Source: Apodemus sylvaticus
Taxonomy: Eukaryota > Chordata > Mammalia > Rodentia > Muridae
Assembly: GCF_947179515.1 (NCBI RefSeq)
Contig: NC_067483.1
Location: 90,421,835 to 90,485,834 of the forward strand
Reading direction: 5' to 3'
Length of the DNA stretch: 64,000 bases
Every line of letters begins with the position of its first letter. Position 1 is the first letter of the stretch. The translations under genes were made by a program, and so were the position numbers. Under the pieces are notes generated by a model that saw only the letters and a list, made by a program, of their open reading frames with translations, did no database searches and was not told the DNA's origin. This document shows, piece by piece, positions 24,361 to 37,184 of this stretch.

Positions 24361-24611
24361 TGCTTTTGGTTCTGTTACAGCCTGGCATCCCTTAAAGATA
24401 GAGGCAGCTAAAAAAATCCATTATTAGGCAATCCTCCTCTGGTGTCAACACCAGAGTGCCCTTAGGCAATCTTAGGTCTAGGTCAAGGCAGACACGATGC
24501 CAACAAGAGACAAAGTAATGCTAGGTCTGTAACTTACTTAACAGAGAGCTTACCTACTGTTCGTGGAACCCTGGATTCTATCCTTACTGTTACATTAAAA
24601 AAAGTAAAATA

Positions 24612-24765
24612 AAAAGCATGGTAGTGAATGCTTGTAATCCCAGGACTGGGGAGATAAAGGCAGGAGGATCAGAAGTTCAAGGTTATCCTCAGCTACACAG
24701 TGAGCTAGAGGCCAGCCTGAGCTACAAGAGATCTCATCTCAAAACACAAGGTGGTGGGTGGTAGG
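24612..24765 (+). mobile_element. Old B1 SINE
   Basis: The segment carries AGCATGGTAGTGAATGCTTG, TAATCCCAGGACTGGGGAG and AGGCCAGCCTGAGCTACAAG, then an A-rich end. It is diverged from Mus B1, so ancient. Confidence 0.8.
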
Positions 24766-25854
24766 AGGTAGACAGGAGATGTGGGAAGCTGCTGATCAAA
24801 ATAGGACAGACCGTTCCGCATTCAACTCTAAGTAGAAGGATTAGGCTCCAAAATAATAAAACTGTAGTGTGGCAATACATAAACACAGCTGTTCATTAGC
24901 ATTATCAAGTATAGTGCAGGATACACAGCTCTTCCTTGTAACTGCCCGAGTTACATCAAACAGGTTACCTGGAATGGAAGCTGGGGATGTATGGGAAGGC
25001 GGCAAAAAGAGACGGAGACCAAGATAACACCTGCTATTCAAGGTCTCAAAGTTTAATGAAGAACGCCCAATATATAGAGGCAGGGGAAAAGTCTGGAAGC
25101 TTTTTCAGCAAAACCAGTTCAGTTGCTCCACAGGTGGCTACTGTTTCTCAGGAAACTGCAGGTCCTTGAAGAACGATGGACTTCACCTTGGTCTGAGCAC
25201 TCCACCCTAGGTGGAGGAGATTATGGCTGACACAGGAGTTCCCACTCAAAGGCTGGGAGAGGAACTTCACATATGGTCAATATCGAGTTCCTGCCAGGTG
25301 GCACGGCACCTCAGTAAGGCTCTCTACACTTCCTGTGACGCTTTTACACGACAGTCTGTTCAGTAGCTTTGTGGGCATCAGTCTGACCATCAGCATGAGT
25401 AGTGCAGGTCAGCACGAGGACATTGTAACAACCACCCTGTCACTAGATGTTAGGAACCCTTCTGCTCCATCAGCATCTTTTGGAACCACTGTTAGCTATT
25501 CCATCCAGCCTGGACTAATATGTAATTATGTGGTATATGACTGCATTTCCTCTTTGTACTTAAAAGAGTCAAGAAATAACTCCCTCTCTTCTAGTCTGCT
25601 GGTGAGCAGCCTCGGGTGTCAGGGCAGTATTGTATGCATGGTGCCTTTGCTAGTCTGGCCTTTAGGGGACTCAAAGGTCCTCTTAGGCTGGCTTGTTTAT
25701 TTTTTCTAGTTCCTGTGCATCCTGGGTTTAGGACCGTGGTCCCACATCTTTCAGACCAGGTTTTTTCCTTAGGTCTCCACATCCTCATGCCAGTGTGACT
25801 TCAGCAATGCTGGGAGCTCAGGACTCCCTGTCAGAATTACTGCTGTGAAGACCG

Positions 25855-26088
25855 TTAAGACTTGTGGGGAGGGTCTTCCATAGCTTCCTTCTCAGACCAG
25901 TCTCTCTTGATCTTGAGCCTGCGGAAACCTGGTCCCCTAAGAGGAATGGGACAGAATTCTGCCTTTATTGCATACTCAGACATTGACGGGTTACCACAGT
26001 TAATGTCTAAAAACTCCTCCAGTGCCACCCTGTATTGAGTACAGCATTTCTGTCCTGCAGCCTTCTCGTGTCTTCTCACAGGGCACAC
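25855..26088 (-). pseudogene. Unidentified minus-strand open frame, possible retropseudogene remnant
   Basis: A 77-codon frame beginning MCPVRRHEKAAGQKCC has a composition closer to protein than its neighbours, with mixed charged and hydrophobic residues such as VALEEFLDINCGNP and GFRRLKIKRDWSEKEAMED. A further minus-strand AATAAA occurs downstream, near 25705. I do not recognise the protein, see no splice structure, and cannot exclude chance. Confidence 0.2.
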
Positions 26089-26401
26089 GGATGTGGAACA
26101 AAGAGAAGGCGCGTTGGGTTGCTACAGCTGCAAAGGGGTGCTGTCATCAGACAGCACCAAGAACTGCTGCACATCCTTCAGAGCCCAGAACAGAACTATC
26201 ACCACCATGACACACCAACAAAATGCAAGCACCCCACGCGCCAGGACTGCCAAGGGTGAACATCTTCAGTTAAGGATAGGAATTCCCACATGCTATGAAA
26301 TATATTCCATATCCTATAGCAGCAGTGATTTCAGGGGGTCCTGGCTCTGTTGACCGTGCCCCAAGTCAGGTATCTGGACTATTTTATATTCAGAGTCTTG
26401 T

Positions 26402-26735
26402 CTCAGTTAGGGTTTTGCTGCTGTGAATAGACACCATGACCAAGGCAAATCTTATAAAAGACAATATTTAATTGGGACTGGCTTACAGGTTCAGAGGTTC
26501 AGTCCATTATCATCAAGGCAGGAACATGACAGCATCCAAATAGACATAGAACAGGCAGACCTGAGAGTTCTGCATCTTCATATGAAGGCTGCTAGTGGAA
26601 GACTGGCTTCCAGGCTGCTAGGATGAGAGTCTTAAAGCCCAAACCCACAGTGACACACCTACTCTATCAAGACCACACCTTCTAATAGTGCCACTCCCTG
26701 GGTCAAGCACATACAAACCACCACAAACCCTTTGG
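26402..26735 (-). mobile_element. MaLR-like LTR, antisense (family not assigned)
   Basis: It begins CTCAGTTAGGGTTTTGCTGC, then GACACCATGACCAAGGCAAA, and carries CCAAGCACATACAAACCACC-like sequence at its far end. This ubiquitous murine repeat class reads in antisense here. Orientation is inferred from the CTAACTGAG end on the minus strand. Confidence 0.55.
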
Positions 26736-28320
26736 CAGTCAGGTGAGGTTGATAGTCTTTCTCAGAACAGTATTCTTAAGTGCACATGATAAAGCAAAGC
26801 CAAATGAGCTCTGGCAAAGACCTATTGTGACAATGCTTTCAAAAATTAATATATAGCATGATATTGCTTGCTGTGAGTAATATTAAATGACAGGGTCTGC
26901 TGTGAGTCTAACCACAATAACTGTGAGGCAATGATAGAAGTAATGGTCTATCTACAGGCACCTCCCGGGGATGTAAAAGCATTCGTAGTTCACACAGGTG
27001 ACAGAGTCACAGGCACAGCTACATGGTAATTGATAGAAATGCCAAATTCACCTAGAAGTTAGTGGCAGCGTGCAAGTGGTTCTCATCTGAGTCCATGCTA
27101 CCACGAGTTCTGGGTGACTGAAGGCTTAGCTCTTCATCCTAGATTCCTAGGTGACCATCCACGTCCCAGTAGCTCCATCTCCGCTCCCCTCCTCTCCCCT
27201 CCCCTCACCCCTCCCTTGTGGTGTGAGGTCAGGATTCCAAGCAGACTCTACAGGAACATACAAGCTGTTCTTATCCCAGACTGCTCTCTGACGATCAACT
27301 ATGGCCAAATGAAAAAGCACCGGCCTCTTTTGAAATGGTGAAACTCAGATTCGCATCCCAGCTCCACCATCAGTAGCTTCTGTGGGATTCTGTTTGTTGC
27401 TCGATCTCTCTGAACCCCCATGTATTCACACACAAAGTGAACACTACTCCCCATTAGGCAGGTTTGTTGTGCACATTAAAAAAGACAAGCAAATCCCGGG
27501 TGCCTGATGCAGTGTGGGTCACGTCAACGTGTTAGAAAGCTTCTGTCGTCATTCTTAAGGAAGGTCAGAGATGAAAACTATTTTCAGCAAGATACTGAGC
27601 TGTTGACATCACAATGACATGCAGTGGCTGATCTGTGTCTGTCACATTGTCCAGGTCTCTTGTGTGCTCAAGGGGCTTTTTCATGGATTAATACACATAG
27701 AATTGTCCACTTAGAAATATTTTGAGTTTGTTTACCTCCAAAGCCACAAGGTTCACACAAGTGGGCATTGTCATTCCTTGTAGGCAGGGACAGTTCTCAG
27801 CCATCAAGACAGGTATTTCCTACAGTCCCGAAACAACCCAAGGCTATATTACTGCCCTATGTCTGGAGTGATTTGGTTTTCTGAGTGGGTTCAGAAGCTT
27901 TCTCTGGCGCTCTAAACTCTGAATGGTGCTTCTGATCTTCACACCTGGCCTTCCCCTTCACCCTCTCAGGTTCTCAATGTGGATACAGCAACATTGTTAC
28001 CTACAATCAAGCCCAACCCAAGCCTGTGTCAACTATGTTCACAGATGATTCTAGCCCTTGCTGAACGTAGCATTGCTGAAAAGGACAAACCTCACTCAGA
28101 GCTGGCTCCCTAGTAAAGAAACCCCAAGGTCTCTGGGTCTGGGCCTCTTTCCCACACCTTCACTTTTCTTTAAGTCTCTGTGGCCATTTCTCAAAGTTCA
28201 GGTTGAAAGAGGAGTTCTAGGTTAGATTTTAGGAGGAGTCCACAAACCAGTGTTGGTCTCTGTACTAGAGACGTCGCAGAGTGTTCAGTTGTGATGGTCC
28301 TATGGGATTTTCCATATTAT
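26736..28320. other. Intergenic, mostly unique
   Basis: No gene was recognised. A MIR copy lies at 27320-27480. A CT-rich tract (CTCCCCTCCTCTCCCCTCCC) lies near 27183-27212. Confidence 0.5.
27320..27480 (+). mobile_element. MIR fragment
   Basis: The MIR core order is visible: GAAACTCAGATTCGCATCCC, then CTCTCTGAACCCCCATGTAT, CACAAAGTGAACACTACTCC and a GTTGTGCACATTAAA end. Confidence 0.65.
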
Positions 28321-28321
28321 G

Positions 28322-28418
<97 letters not shown>
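28322..28418. repeat. Compound (TG)n(AG)n microsatellite
   Basis: About 20 TG units run directly into about 26 AG units. Confidence 0.95.
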
Positions 28419-28419
<1 letters not shown>

Positions 28420-28429
28420 TTATAATAAT

Positions 28430-28790
28430 ACATTTATTAGTCATTTTTTCTATTACTATAACAAAATGCCCTTTGGGAAGGGTTTAGTATGGTTCATGGT
28501 TTAAGCTGTTACACTGTTCTTGGTGAGAGAGAAGACATAGTAACAGGCCCATGAGGCAGCAGGCCACATTGTGGCCACAGTCAGGCAATAGAAAGGAGAA
28601 ACATTGGCACTCAGCTAATTTTCTCCTTTTGGTTCAGCATAGGGCCCTAACCCACCATGCCGTACCATGCACATTCAGATGGGGTCTGCTATGTTCAGCT
28701 AAACATCCTCATAGATACACCCAGAAATAAGCTTCCATGGTGATTTTCAATCCCATCAGGCTGACAATGAAGATTAACCACTGGGATATT
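28430..28790 (-). mobile_element. MaLR-like LTR, antisense, diverged
   Basis: The sequence opens TTATTAGTCATTTTTTCTAT, then ACTATAACAAAATGCCC, and later GCAGCAGGCCACATTGTGG. It matches the antisense form of the same broad repeat class as 35363-35640 and 45615-49440. Old. Confidence 0.45.
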
Positions 28791-30340
28791 TAATCTTCAA
28801 TAGGACATGGGCCTAGAGGAGGTAATTAGGTCATAAAGGTGGGGTCTTAGGAATCGGTGAAGCCCAGAGAGTTCTTGTACTCTCTGACCACCATGTGAGA
28901 ACAAACAGGAAGTTGCATGTTTGTAACCCAGACAAGAACCGTCACCAGAAGCTGTGGTGTTGGTGACCTGATTTGAGGGTTCCAGGGAAAATAAATGCTT
29001 GTTGCCGGTAGGCAGCCTGGGCTGTGACAACCCACTAGAGCAGCTCAAACTGAAAGAGATAGCACGGGGTCCCCTCTATCACAAACATCTCAGGGGTACT
29101 CTGAGAAATAGTCAGTGATGAGAGGGACCTTGAGAGCCCACAGACCAAGGCCTCACGCTCAGCATTGGCCCCTCTGTGTCCCTGTGCGTTCTGTTTGGTG
29201 CATGGGCAGAAGGCCACAGCAATCTGTTAGATCAAAGTGCACGGTCACAGTTACCTACCACTGCCCTGCAGGATCCCAAGACTGAGGTCATGGTTGAGCA
29301 CTCCCACCAAAACTCTACATATGGGTCCTTGTCCAACTCCATCCAAGGCCATCGGGATCCAGGCCGCATGGCTATACTATCCTTTATCCTAGAACCAGAG
29401 GTAGGCAGAGGTGAGCGCCAGGTTATTTATACACAGGACTAAGTTGGAGCAGTGGCTTTGGTCTGGACTATGAGCCACTGTCTGCTGGAGACTGAGCACC
29501 GAAATACAAGATAGTACAGACACAGCATTGCCAACACCAAACACGGATGCTGGAAGGGGCTCATTTTTAAGTTACTAATAAGCTCGCTGTGCACACCAGA
29601 ACAATGGAGTTATCTTTTAATCCTCTCTGTAGTAAATGATGATGCAAAATTACCATCCTATGAAGACATCAAAAAGCATACAGCCAAAGCTTGTAGGATG
29701 GAAGTATTACTACGGATGAGTGGCAGCCAATGGTCCATTATAATTTATAAACTGTTTTGTCGGTTTTGCTGGGGTCTTATGACTGTGTGATATGCTTTTC
29801 GAAATGTGTAATTTGTTGTGATTTCACATGCGGTATAAATATTAATTTTTGTACTAACTCTGTACTTATTTTGCATGCTTTTTCTTAAAACAAATTCCTC
29901 AACCCATCCACCCCCATCTCCTTGTCCCACCCCCTCATCCTGCCCCCTCACAAGGCTCTGAGACCACCCTGCCCAAGCCTCATGGAGAAATGGTGGAAAG
30001 ACAGGTGCCTTCCAGTTCTGTTTCTTTCTAGGTCTCCACAGAAAGCCTGAAGTATCTCCCATAGGCAAAGAAGGATGCAGAGGCTATGTAGGCAGCCTGC
30101 ACCCAAGAAAAGGGAACAAGCCACTCCTGCCTGCAGGGTTCCCCTTCAGAAAGGCCACTGAAAACAGAGCCAATTCAAAGTGCCCTGGAGGTTACATTTG
30201 GGGGGGGGGGTTGGAGGGAGGAGAAGGAGGTGGAGAAGGAGACTATGAAGGGAGGTGGCCTCTTGAGACTGGGGTGGGAGTGGCCCTCCCCCTCCCATCC
30301 CCAGGCTCACCAGCAGTTTGGTGACTGCAGTGAACAGATG
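28791..30340. other. Intergenic, mostly unique
   Basis: No coding exon was recognised. A G-rich/GGA-rich stretch (30198-30245) precedes the next microsatellite. Confidence 0.5.
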
Positions 30341-30349
30341 CACACACCC

Positions 30350-30360
30350 AGCACTCTGTC

Positions 30361-30440
<80 letters not shown>
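30350..30440. repeat. Compound (TCTG)n(TC)n(AC)n microsatellite
   Basis: TCTG units (30357-30383) are followed by TC units and then about 23 AC units. Confidence 0.95.
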
Positions 30441-31790
30441 TCTTTCCTTCTGGTCACCCTCCCCCCAGCCCATCTGATCTCCAGAGAAGCTCTGGTCTGT
30501 ATGACTCATGCTGACTGGGCAGGGAGCTTGGTTCTCTGCCAAGTCTCTCGCTCTCTCCCTGTCTCAGCCACAAGTCAGAGCTGCTTCTCTGAATGCAGAT
30601 GGCTGCTGCGAAGAGCAGCTGGCCATCCCAAGGGTGCCATGGGAAGGTCACGGAGTTCCAGGCAGGATCTACTGATTTCCCTTCTCCCCAACTTGGCAGG
30701 CCAATGAGATCGAGTGCTTCTGAAGACACTAGGGGTGACAATGACCCAGAAAGTCTTGAAGATGGATGGCTCCCACACAGGCTCAGCCTTCTGAGCCTCG
30801 GTTTCCCGATCTGTATGATAAGGCACGAACAGAAGGCTCCCAAGTCCCCTCTGCCTCTGACCTTCTTTATTGTCCATTCATTTAACATCTGCAGAAGGCC
30901 CAGTCTAACCACCAGGGAATGAATGACACCACACAGGGAACTAAAGGGTTTCTGAACCTGGAGGAGAGGGGGGTTCTCCATGTTGTTGGATCAGTCTGTG
31001 AGGTCTGAAAACTGAGGGAGACCATGTGGAAACAGAGGTAGACTTAAGGAGAATATTCCACGTGGGCACAGCAAACGCAGCACCCCACCCTGGCTTAACC
31101 AGGAAGTCGGGCATGAGGACAGTGGAGTACCCATCCTGAGTCCTTCTGTGGCCTGAGGCCGCCGCACTGCAGGCTGACATCAAGATCTAACTGGCCTCAG
31201 AGGCCTCTGGATGAGGAACTAATAGAACCAGGCTGACTGGACAGGAGAGGGGCCAGACCAACAACAGTAAGACTGGATGGCCTGCTAGCTCACACTGAGT
31301 GCTCAGGCTGCTTGGCCAGCCCATTCTATCCTGTTATGGCTGCTTCCCTTTAAGAGCAAGACCTCCTAGCAGGCTGCCCTACAGAAACAGCCTTACAAAC
31401 TCCCTCAGACCACCTCTCTCCTCGGAGTCTCTCCCCTTCAACATTAAAGGGATGTGGCCCATCTCCTCCACACGGCAAGGCCATTCTCCCCCTTCTCCAT
31501 ATTCCATACCTTACCCAAGCTCTGTAGTCTTCTACTGTCCCCACCCCTGGGACTTCCTGGACATTACACATGTATTCCTTCAGCCTGGGGCCCTCTGGCT
31601 TCTTTTTTCTTTTGCTAGGATATGCCTGTTCAGTCTTCAGTTTTCTATTCAGGCATCACAAAGTAGCCATCTTGTATCTGCTTAAGATGACACGGTCATT
31701 AGGGAAAACAGGATTGTGGTTCCTCAAAAGCAAACAGCATAGGACCCACAGTCTGGCCACCAGGCGCAAGCCCAGAGGAACTGAGCCTTG
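30441..31790. other. Intergenic, mostly unique
   Basis: The longest minus-strand frame (175 codons, 30454-30981) has no recognisable domain and includes a MIR-like piece near 30785-30830 (CTGAGCCTCGGTTTCCCG), so it is not called as a gene. Confidence 0.5.
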
Positions 31791-32150
31791 AAGAGATGCT
31801 TGCACAACTGCATTCACAGTAGCACAACTCAGAACAGCACCAAAATGAAGCCAGCAGGTAGGTATGTGTCAACAGATGAGTGTCAAGGTATACACAATGG
31901 AATATTATCTAGCTGTGGAAAGGAAGAGGAGCCCATTGGGTTCTACAGTAGAGGTAAATATAATACAAAATTAAACCTAAAAAGCACTGGGCTAAGTGAA
32001 AGAAACATGTGAGGAGAAAGGCAAAGGTTAGTCCAGGTCCCCGGATACCTGGAGTAATCAGGACACAGAGACAGTCCTCCAGGGATGGGGATGAGGGAAA
32101 TGGGGACTCAGCGCTTAATGTGGTGGTTTTGGTTCTGTACGATGAAGAGA
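31790..32150 (+). mobile_element. Old L1 3' fragment
   Basis: The stretch with ACAACTGCATTCACAGTAGC, then ACACAATGGAATATTATCTA, then AAGTGAAAGAAACATGTGAG follows the C-terminal ORF2 region of L1 at the nucleotide level, heavily decayed. Confidence 0.55.
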
Positions 32151-32294
32151 GTGCTGGAAACAGATGGTGGTGAGGTATTTGATGCCATTGGACTGTGAGA
32201 TTTGATGGTTGGCATGGTAAGTTAGTCCTTCCTACTGCCAATGGTCCCTGGTGTTGTTGACCTGAGTCTCTGCCTGTGGGTGTTAGCATCAGAA

Positions 32295-32610
32295 AAATGA
32301 GAGCCTTCTAGTATGGGTCTGAAATGCCCCCAGAGGCCCATGTATTAAAGGCTTTATCACCGGGTCATGGCAACTTTCAGAAGTTGCCAGAACCTTTGAG
32401 GAAGAAGGAGCCTAACAGGAGGGAGGACATTAGGTCATTGGGGGTGTGTCCTTTGAGGAGATAATGGAAAATTCTGTATTCTTCCTCCCTCTTCTTCCTG
32501 ATGGCATCAGTCCTCCTCTGTCACATGCTCCCATCATGATGTATGATATCAACACAGGTCCAAACAGTGGGGCCTAGCTCTAAACCCAGGCACTAAAGTC
32601 GACCTTCCTT
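32295..32610 (+). mobile_element. Possible MaLR/MLT-like LTR
   Basis: The sequence has CAGAGGCCCATGTATTAAAG, GGAGGACATTAGGTCATTGG and GTGTGTCCTTTGAGGAGATA, a composition typical of MaLR LTRs. Limits are approximate. Confidence 0.35.
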
Positions 32611-34310
32611 TGTTGTTGATTTTCAGGTATCTTGTAATGAAAAGCTTGTGGGCATGAGAGAACAACACAAAACCTGCCTTTCTACCTGTGGGTCTGGGTG
32701 GAGGGGAGTAGATTGTGAGCATCTTCCTGAGCCCTTTTTTCTAGCTGATAACAAACAAGGGAAGGAGGAGACGTGCCTGGGTAAAAATATGAAGCCCAGC
32801 CCCACATCCTTACGCCTGCCTTTGCAGGACAGATAAGAAGCTCAGGCCATGTTCCCACGATCCTCTTTTGTAACAGCTTGCTTTGTGTTCCAGATCCAAA
32901 ACCCAACAGCCCACACTTTTCAGAGCAACACAGTAGCTTAGCCTCAGGCATGCAGGCTCTGCAGGCCTTGGGTTCCTGCGTATAAGCTCTCCAATGAAGG
33001 AAGAGTTGCTATATACTTTTTCTGGAGAAGACAAACTAGTCTGAAATTCTCATCCATCACAAAACACCCTCCAGGACAATTCACACAAACGCTTGCTATT
33101 TGTGGCACATTCCCAGAAGATCATGGCCAGGTGTTCATTTGTATAAAATAAACAGCACGAGTCTAACATGGTAGAAGTGAAGCCTGCCTCTGCCTTCAGC
33201 AGTTTCTAGTTTACAGGGGGTAGAGAATATGATACAGTTGTGGTGCTAAGTGTTCAAGGCTCCTCACAGAACTCTTGGTCCTTAGAAGTCACTAATCAAA
33301 CTCGATGACAGAAGAATGCCTGCCCCTCAGCCCCTGGGTATCCATTGTAGTGAGTCCTCACATGAGGCTAACCTTGTACCTCACAGAATATACTGTTGAC
33401 TTGTTGCATCAGGACTTTCCCAGACCCCTCTGCAGACCCAACTCTCGGATGCCAGCTCTGACTATGTAGTCCTGGGTTTTTCATTTATGTCCTCCAGTAG
33501 CCTTGTGACAGCCTGAGTTCCCAAGTCTCACTTCTCCCTGGCCAGCAGAGCCTGAAACCAGGACATCTTGAACTTGGGAAAGAGGCCAAGAAGTAGTAAT
33601 GAATGGGAGTTTGGGCAGAAGCAGCATTGAATGAAGGAGAGGCAGCATGAAGATTTCTTCTTGACATAGTCACTCCTGGGATCTTGGGGACTCATACCAG
33701 ATTAACTCTCAGATGTTTAAGATAATGTGATTGAGAACTTCAACATCCTTTCTAGTGACAGAGAGTAACCCTCCCCATCAGCCATTGTTCCCACTGCTCA
33801 AGAGTCATCCTGGGGTTGGTAATACCCTTGGTTCATTGAGACTAGCCATGCATGAGTGCCAGAGAGACCTCTTGAGAGATGAATACACCCCTAGAGGAAA
33901 AGCTGACAGGCAATAGTGCATGTGTCATCACCTGTGGCTAGAGAACAACTGGACCATCCAGGTGGTTTCTGTCACAGCATATCATCAACCTTTTATACCC
34001 AGCACATGAATCCAGCCTAGATTTAATACTCAATAGACAGTAGTCACATTAATGAGGACAAATATGTGAGTGTACTTACCATATTCCCAGTACCATCACA
34101 GAAATTAATCAAGCGTCCCCAAAACCCTATAAAAGCCCTTAGATTGTACTTATGTGTTTAAGAATATGTATTATCCCTAAATAAAAACTGATGAAAAAGA
34201 GACCATGATTTTGAAAAAGAGTGAGGATAGTTTATGAGGTTCAGAGGGAGTCAGAGGAATTAGGGAATGGTGTATTTATATTATTATTCCAAAAAGATAT
34301 TTTTTTAAAA
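32611..34310. other. Intergenic, mostly unique
   Basis: No gene, RNA or well-defined repeat was recognised. Confidence 0.45.
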
Positions 34311-34319
34311 TCTTACTAT

Positions 34320-34440
34320 GACCCCATTTTAAAGCCCAGGATATTGAGGCAGAAGCCCTACAGCTTCCCACAGACTTTCCAACTGTCATACAAATTAGTC
34401 AGAAGACAGAGCACACATCCCAAACCTGTTCCTTCTTTCC
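34320..34440 (-). mobile_element. MIR fragment, antisense
   Basis: The order AAGCCCAGGATATTGAGGCA and then TCATACAAATTAGTCAGAAG, ending near CCCAAACCTG, fits antisense MIR. Confidence 0.5.
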
Positions 34441-34514
34441 CAAGCCACTCATGCCAGGGTCAGCCCAAAACAGTGCAGAGCTTTCTGGCCTCTGGCATCA
34501 GCTAGATCTGACTG

Positions 34515-34635
34515 ACTGAATTACACTGTGGTTCTGTCCCTCACTGGCTGTGTGACCTTCAATGAATCAATTTAGCTCCTTAAGCATCACTTTCCTAATT
34601 TGCAAAATGCAGAGCAGATACATTAGTCCCAGTGG
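34515..34635 (+). mobile_element. MIR SINE
   Basis: The MIR core is clear: CTGTCCCTCACTGGCTGTGT, GACCTTCAATGAATCAATTT and TTTCCTAATTTGCAAAATGC. Confidence 0.8.
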
Positions 34636-35017
34636 GCAAATACTGGCAGCAACCCAGAAGCTTATCAAGACAACAGTGATGCAGCATCTGTGTAAGGAGA
34701 CACAGCCTGCCTTCCACAGTCACAGGCTTTGCAGACAGGGGTTCAGCTGTAGATGGAAAACATTCAGAAAAAAACCATAATTGCTATGAATTGGACATGC
34801 ACAGACCTTTCCTTCTTGTCGTCCCCCACCCCCAACAATGTAATGGGAAAACTCTTCACAGGACGTTTATACCACACTGGTATGTCAGTTACCCAGAGAT
34901 GATTTAAAGCATTCAAGAGGGTGGCATAGGTGATATGTAAATGCTACTGAGAATGGAGCATCTACAGACATTGATATCTGCAGATTATCCCAGAGCCAAT
35001 GTCCCTTGGATACTGTG

Positions 35018-35362
35018 ATGGTGAACCTTGCTGTTTAAGTCTATGTGACTTAGAATCACTATGGAAACAACCCCCTGAGTATGTCTATGGGGAATTTTCT
35101 AGCATAGATTAATTGAGATGGAGCAAATCACTCTGAATCCAGATGGTATCATTCCATGAGCTGGGGTCCCATATTTGATTTTTTAAAAAGAGGAATGGAT
35201 ATAAGCACCAGCCCACAACCCTCTCAATTTCCTCAATGCAGATGCAATGTGATCAGCTGCCTCAGGATCTTGCCTTCATTACCTTCCCACAATGATAGAG
35301 GCAAAGTGCCCCATCCTCTCTTGGTTTCTAAGCCTGTTGTTGTGATAAAAATATCCTGATAG
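35018..35362 (+). mobile_element. MaLR-like LTR, sense
   Basis: It opens GTGATGGTGAACCTTGCTGT, then TTAGAATCACTATGGAAAC, and closes GTTGTGATAAAAATATCC. It aligns in outline with the element at 10271-10668 but is much more diverged. Confidence 0.45.
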
Positions 35363-35640
35363 AGTAATTTAAGGGAAAAAGGCATTGCTGTGGGTGACAG
35401 TGCCAGAGGGAGTAGTTAATTGTGGTGGAGAAGACTCTGCAGAAGTCAAGGCAGGCACATGACAAGAGCAGGAGGCTGGCTGGTCACATTGCATCTCTCT
35501 TCAGAAAACAGGTGAACAGGAAGGGAGGCCAGAATATAAAACGTCAAGTCCTGATCCCAGTGACCATTTCCTCCAGTGAGATTCCATCTTCTAAAGGTGT
35601 TTCTCAAACAGCGCTGACAGCTGAGTACCATGTGTTATGC
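35363..35640 (-). mobile_element. MaLR-like LTR, antisense
   Basis: The piece GAGGCTGGCTGGTCACATTG with GTCAAGGCAGGCACATGACA is typical of the murine repeat class also seen at 28430-28790. Confidence 0.4.
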
Positions 35641-35692
35641 GGACCTATTGGGTTTACATTCAAATACCATCTCACTTTCCAGAGAGAGGGGG

Positions 35693-35862
35693 GATGGGAT
35701 GGAGAGAGAGAGAGGGATAGACAGACAGATGTGTATATACATGTGTATATGTATGTATATGTATGTGTGTAGGTGTGTGTATGTATGTAGGTGTGTTATG
35801 TGTGTAGGTGTGTTATGTGTGTATGTGTGTAGGTATGTGTGTGTGTAGGTGTGTGTGGGGGT
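35693..35862. repeat. GA-rich then GTATGT/GTGTAG-rich tract
   Basis: Short (GA) and (GACA) runs are followed by about 130 bp of GTATGTAT, GTGTAGGT and GTGTTATGTG variants. Likely length-polymorphic. Confidence 0.85.
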
Positions 35863-36929
35863 TGTAGCAGCAAGAAGACAGGTGACTATACAGATACAGA
35901 GGAAAGACTGCCCAGCTCAGAGAAGTCTCTACCACAGGCAAGGGCATTCCTTCAACATACATGGCCCTTGTGGATATCATGCTCAGTCAAGGATGCCTTC
36001 ACCTACAGGGCACATTCTATAGGGTTCTTTCTCTGTGAAGCTCTGAAATAGACAGCTCCAAGTTAGAGTAAACATGCAAAACATGCACGGACACACACAC
36101 ACACACAAGTGGTTGCCTCTGGATGGTAGAAGCAGGAATTGGCTGAGAAGGGACATAAGGGAAATTTCCAGATAGCAGTTTAGATTATGTAACTGTTTGC
36201 TTTTTCAAAACTCAATAAATGTACACTTAAAATGTGAGCATTACATAGTATGTACATTTCACTCTGAAGAAGCTTCTACTCTGCTACTGAACCCTAGTTA
36301 ATGATTGCACGCTCGGCGGAGGGGACGTGTCCCGGTCAGGGTTACAACCTGCTCTGAGCTACGTTCAGAACTAAGGTGGATTAGCGCATGGATTAGAGGG
36401 TGAAGAAATGGACAGGTGGATGAGTGACAAAGTAGCAAAGTAAATGTAGTAAAATGTCAACTGCAGAATCTCAGGGGCGGGATAGGAGTCTGAAGGACAG
36501 AACACATTATGGGGGTCATCCTGGTATATCTAAAAGCTGACCACTCCCAGAGTTCTTGGCTAGAGAGGCGAGGACTCCTGTTGCCAATCAGGGTAGGTTC
36601 TCATAGTACAAGGAAGAGGGAAGAGGTGACTCTCAGAAACATTACCTTGGACCATACAGGGCACGTCCTCAAGTGTCATAATGCTGTGAGCTTGAGCCTA
36701 GTACATCCCCTGTGCTTCCTACAAATCACAAGACAATCCAAGCCAAGCAAGGTCCATTCTGGTTCAATGCAACACCACTGGGCAAAGGAAAGGTGGCTCC
36801 CCTGCCCCATTACCAACCTTAAGCCAGGGCACAGAGCTCTGTATGTCGACCTAAGCTGGGCATCAGCTAAGCATGAGGCTTCAGCCAAGGTTATGAACAA
36901 ACTCTTAACATTCCACACTGCTTTTCTCA

Positions 36930-37000
36930 CTACCTGCAACTGTTGCTTTTCTTGCCCTGCAACTGTTGCTTTTCTTGCCCTGCAACTGTTGCTTTCTTGG
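36930..37000 (+). repeat. Three-copy 23-bp tandem repeat
   Basis: The unit GCAACTGTTGCTTTTCTTGC plus CCT occurs three times, the last copy missing one T. It makes the end of a 170-codon frame (36509-37021) look repetitive, and that frame is not called as a gene. Confidence 0.9.
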
Positions 37001-37184
37001 TCCCTTAAGGTAGAAAAATAAAAACAAAAACCACAAAGTTGATAACTAAGGATAACTGTCTCTTTCTATTTAAAATTATTCTGAAAACTAGGAGTGCATC
37101 TCAGTTGTTTGAGTGCATCTCAGGCTTGTTTCAATTCTGAAAGTCTGGGTTTGACCCCACTCCCCCCACCTCCCAGCATTGCCT

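Noticed and set aside
26093..26353. Frame with GCYSCKG text resembling a Ly6/uPAR cysteine pattern
   Set aside because: Only one short motif, without the full ten-cysteine spacing, signal peptide or C-terminal LxCN; treated as coincidence.
30454..30981. 175-codon minus-strand open frame
   Set aside because: Overlaps a MIR-like segment and shows no protein-like pattern or family match.
36509..37021. 170-codon + strand open frame
   Set aside because: Its C-terminal end is a 23-bp tandem repeat read in successive frames; the remainder resembles no family.
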